Source of the DNA: Clostridium sp. UBA6758
Lineage (GTDB): Bacteria > Bacillota > Clostridia > Clostridiales > Clostridiaceae
NCBI GenBank assembly: GCA_002453475.1
Contig: DKGY01000068.1
Span: 44,224-58,633 of the forward strand
Length of the DNA stretch: 14,410 bases
Reading direction: 5' to 3'
Both the position numbers and the translations under genes were made by a program. Within the stretch, counting starts at the first letter, position 1. Each line of letters begins with the position of its first letter. The notes under the pieces were generated by a model. It was not told where the DNA came from. It saw nothing but the letters and a program-made list of their open reading frames with translations, and ran no database searches. Positions 14,304 through 14,410 of this stretch are shown in pieces.

Positions 14304-14332
14304 AAATCTATAGTACGTCTATAGGATTTTTT
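14304..14332 (+). terminator. Probable intrinsic terminator
   Basis: AAATCTATAG (14304-14313) pairs with CTATAGGATTT (14319-14329) with one bulged G and a 5-nt loop, leading into a six-T run. It lies about 155 bases after the CpdB-like stop, and is probably that gene's terminator. Confidence 0.6.
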
Positions 14333-14410
14333 GTGATGCTTCTTTTTAAAACAATTGAAATGAAATCAATCTTATTGAGCTATTTCTGAATTTTACTTAA
14401 TTATTATAAT

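Noticed and set aside
1..14410. CRISPR arrays, tRNA or rRNA genes, insertion sequences, phage or toxin-antitoxin modules
   Set aside because: None of the repeats, clover-leaf sequences, transposases or paired small genes expected for these were visible on either strand.

Overview
The window looks like chromosome from a low-G+C Firmicute, most likely a cluster I Clostridium or close relative. Base composition is strongly A+T-rich. AGGAGG-type ribosome binding sites sit 6-11 nt before most starts, intrinsic terminators are frequent, and the protein families are ordinary for Clostridia. This is inferred from style and family content only; no database search was possible. No tRNA, rRNA, CRISPR array, insertion sequence or phage gene was seen.

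Layout, left to right. (1) The 3' end of a methyl-accepting chemotaxis protein (1-872), closed by a strong terminator. (2) Two small genes: a 72-aa protein with a faint ParB/Srx-like pattern (1127-1345) and a 46-aa peptide with an MDCC motif behind an extended -10 promoter (1480-1620). (3) A speD-speE spermidine operon (1949-3645) with a consensus-like promoter and a 19-bp palindrome just upstream. (4) A ferritin-like diiron protein with two N-terminal CxxC pairs (3814-4380) and a DegV/FakB-type fatty-acid-binding protein (4595-5473). (5) On the minus strand, a peptide-type ABC importer cassette (9067 down to 5593): lipoprotein, then two permeases, with no ATPase genes. (6) A 55-aa acidic Cys-rich protein (9480-9647), an Mrp/NBP35 ATPase (9941-10762) and a 3-TM SemiSWEET/YgjV-like protein (11069-11314). 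(7) A minus-strand DUF2082-type zinc ribbon (11413-11616), an RDD-like membrane protein with a long acidic tail (11855-12274), and a CpdB-like metallophosphoesterase without a signal peptide (12462-14147), followed by a probable terminator.

How the genes work together. Only two groups look like operons: speD-speE (decarboxylated SAM production, then spermidine synthesis) and the importer cassette, where oppB and oppC overlap by 8 bp. The other genes appear to be single transcription units with their own promoters and mostly their own terminators. I see no complete undescribed multi-gene system. The best leads are small or regulatory: a perfect 26-bp palindrome at the predicted transcription start of the ABC lipoprotein gene, the absence of ATPases from that cassette, a terminator-like hairpin between the binding protein and permease genes, the palindrome upstream of speD, and two small Cys-containing proteins too short for routine ORF calling.
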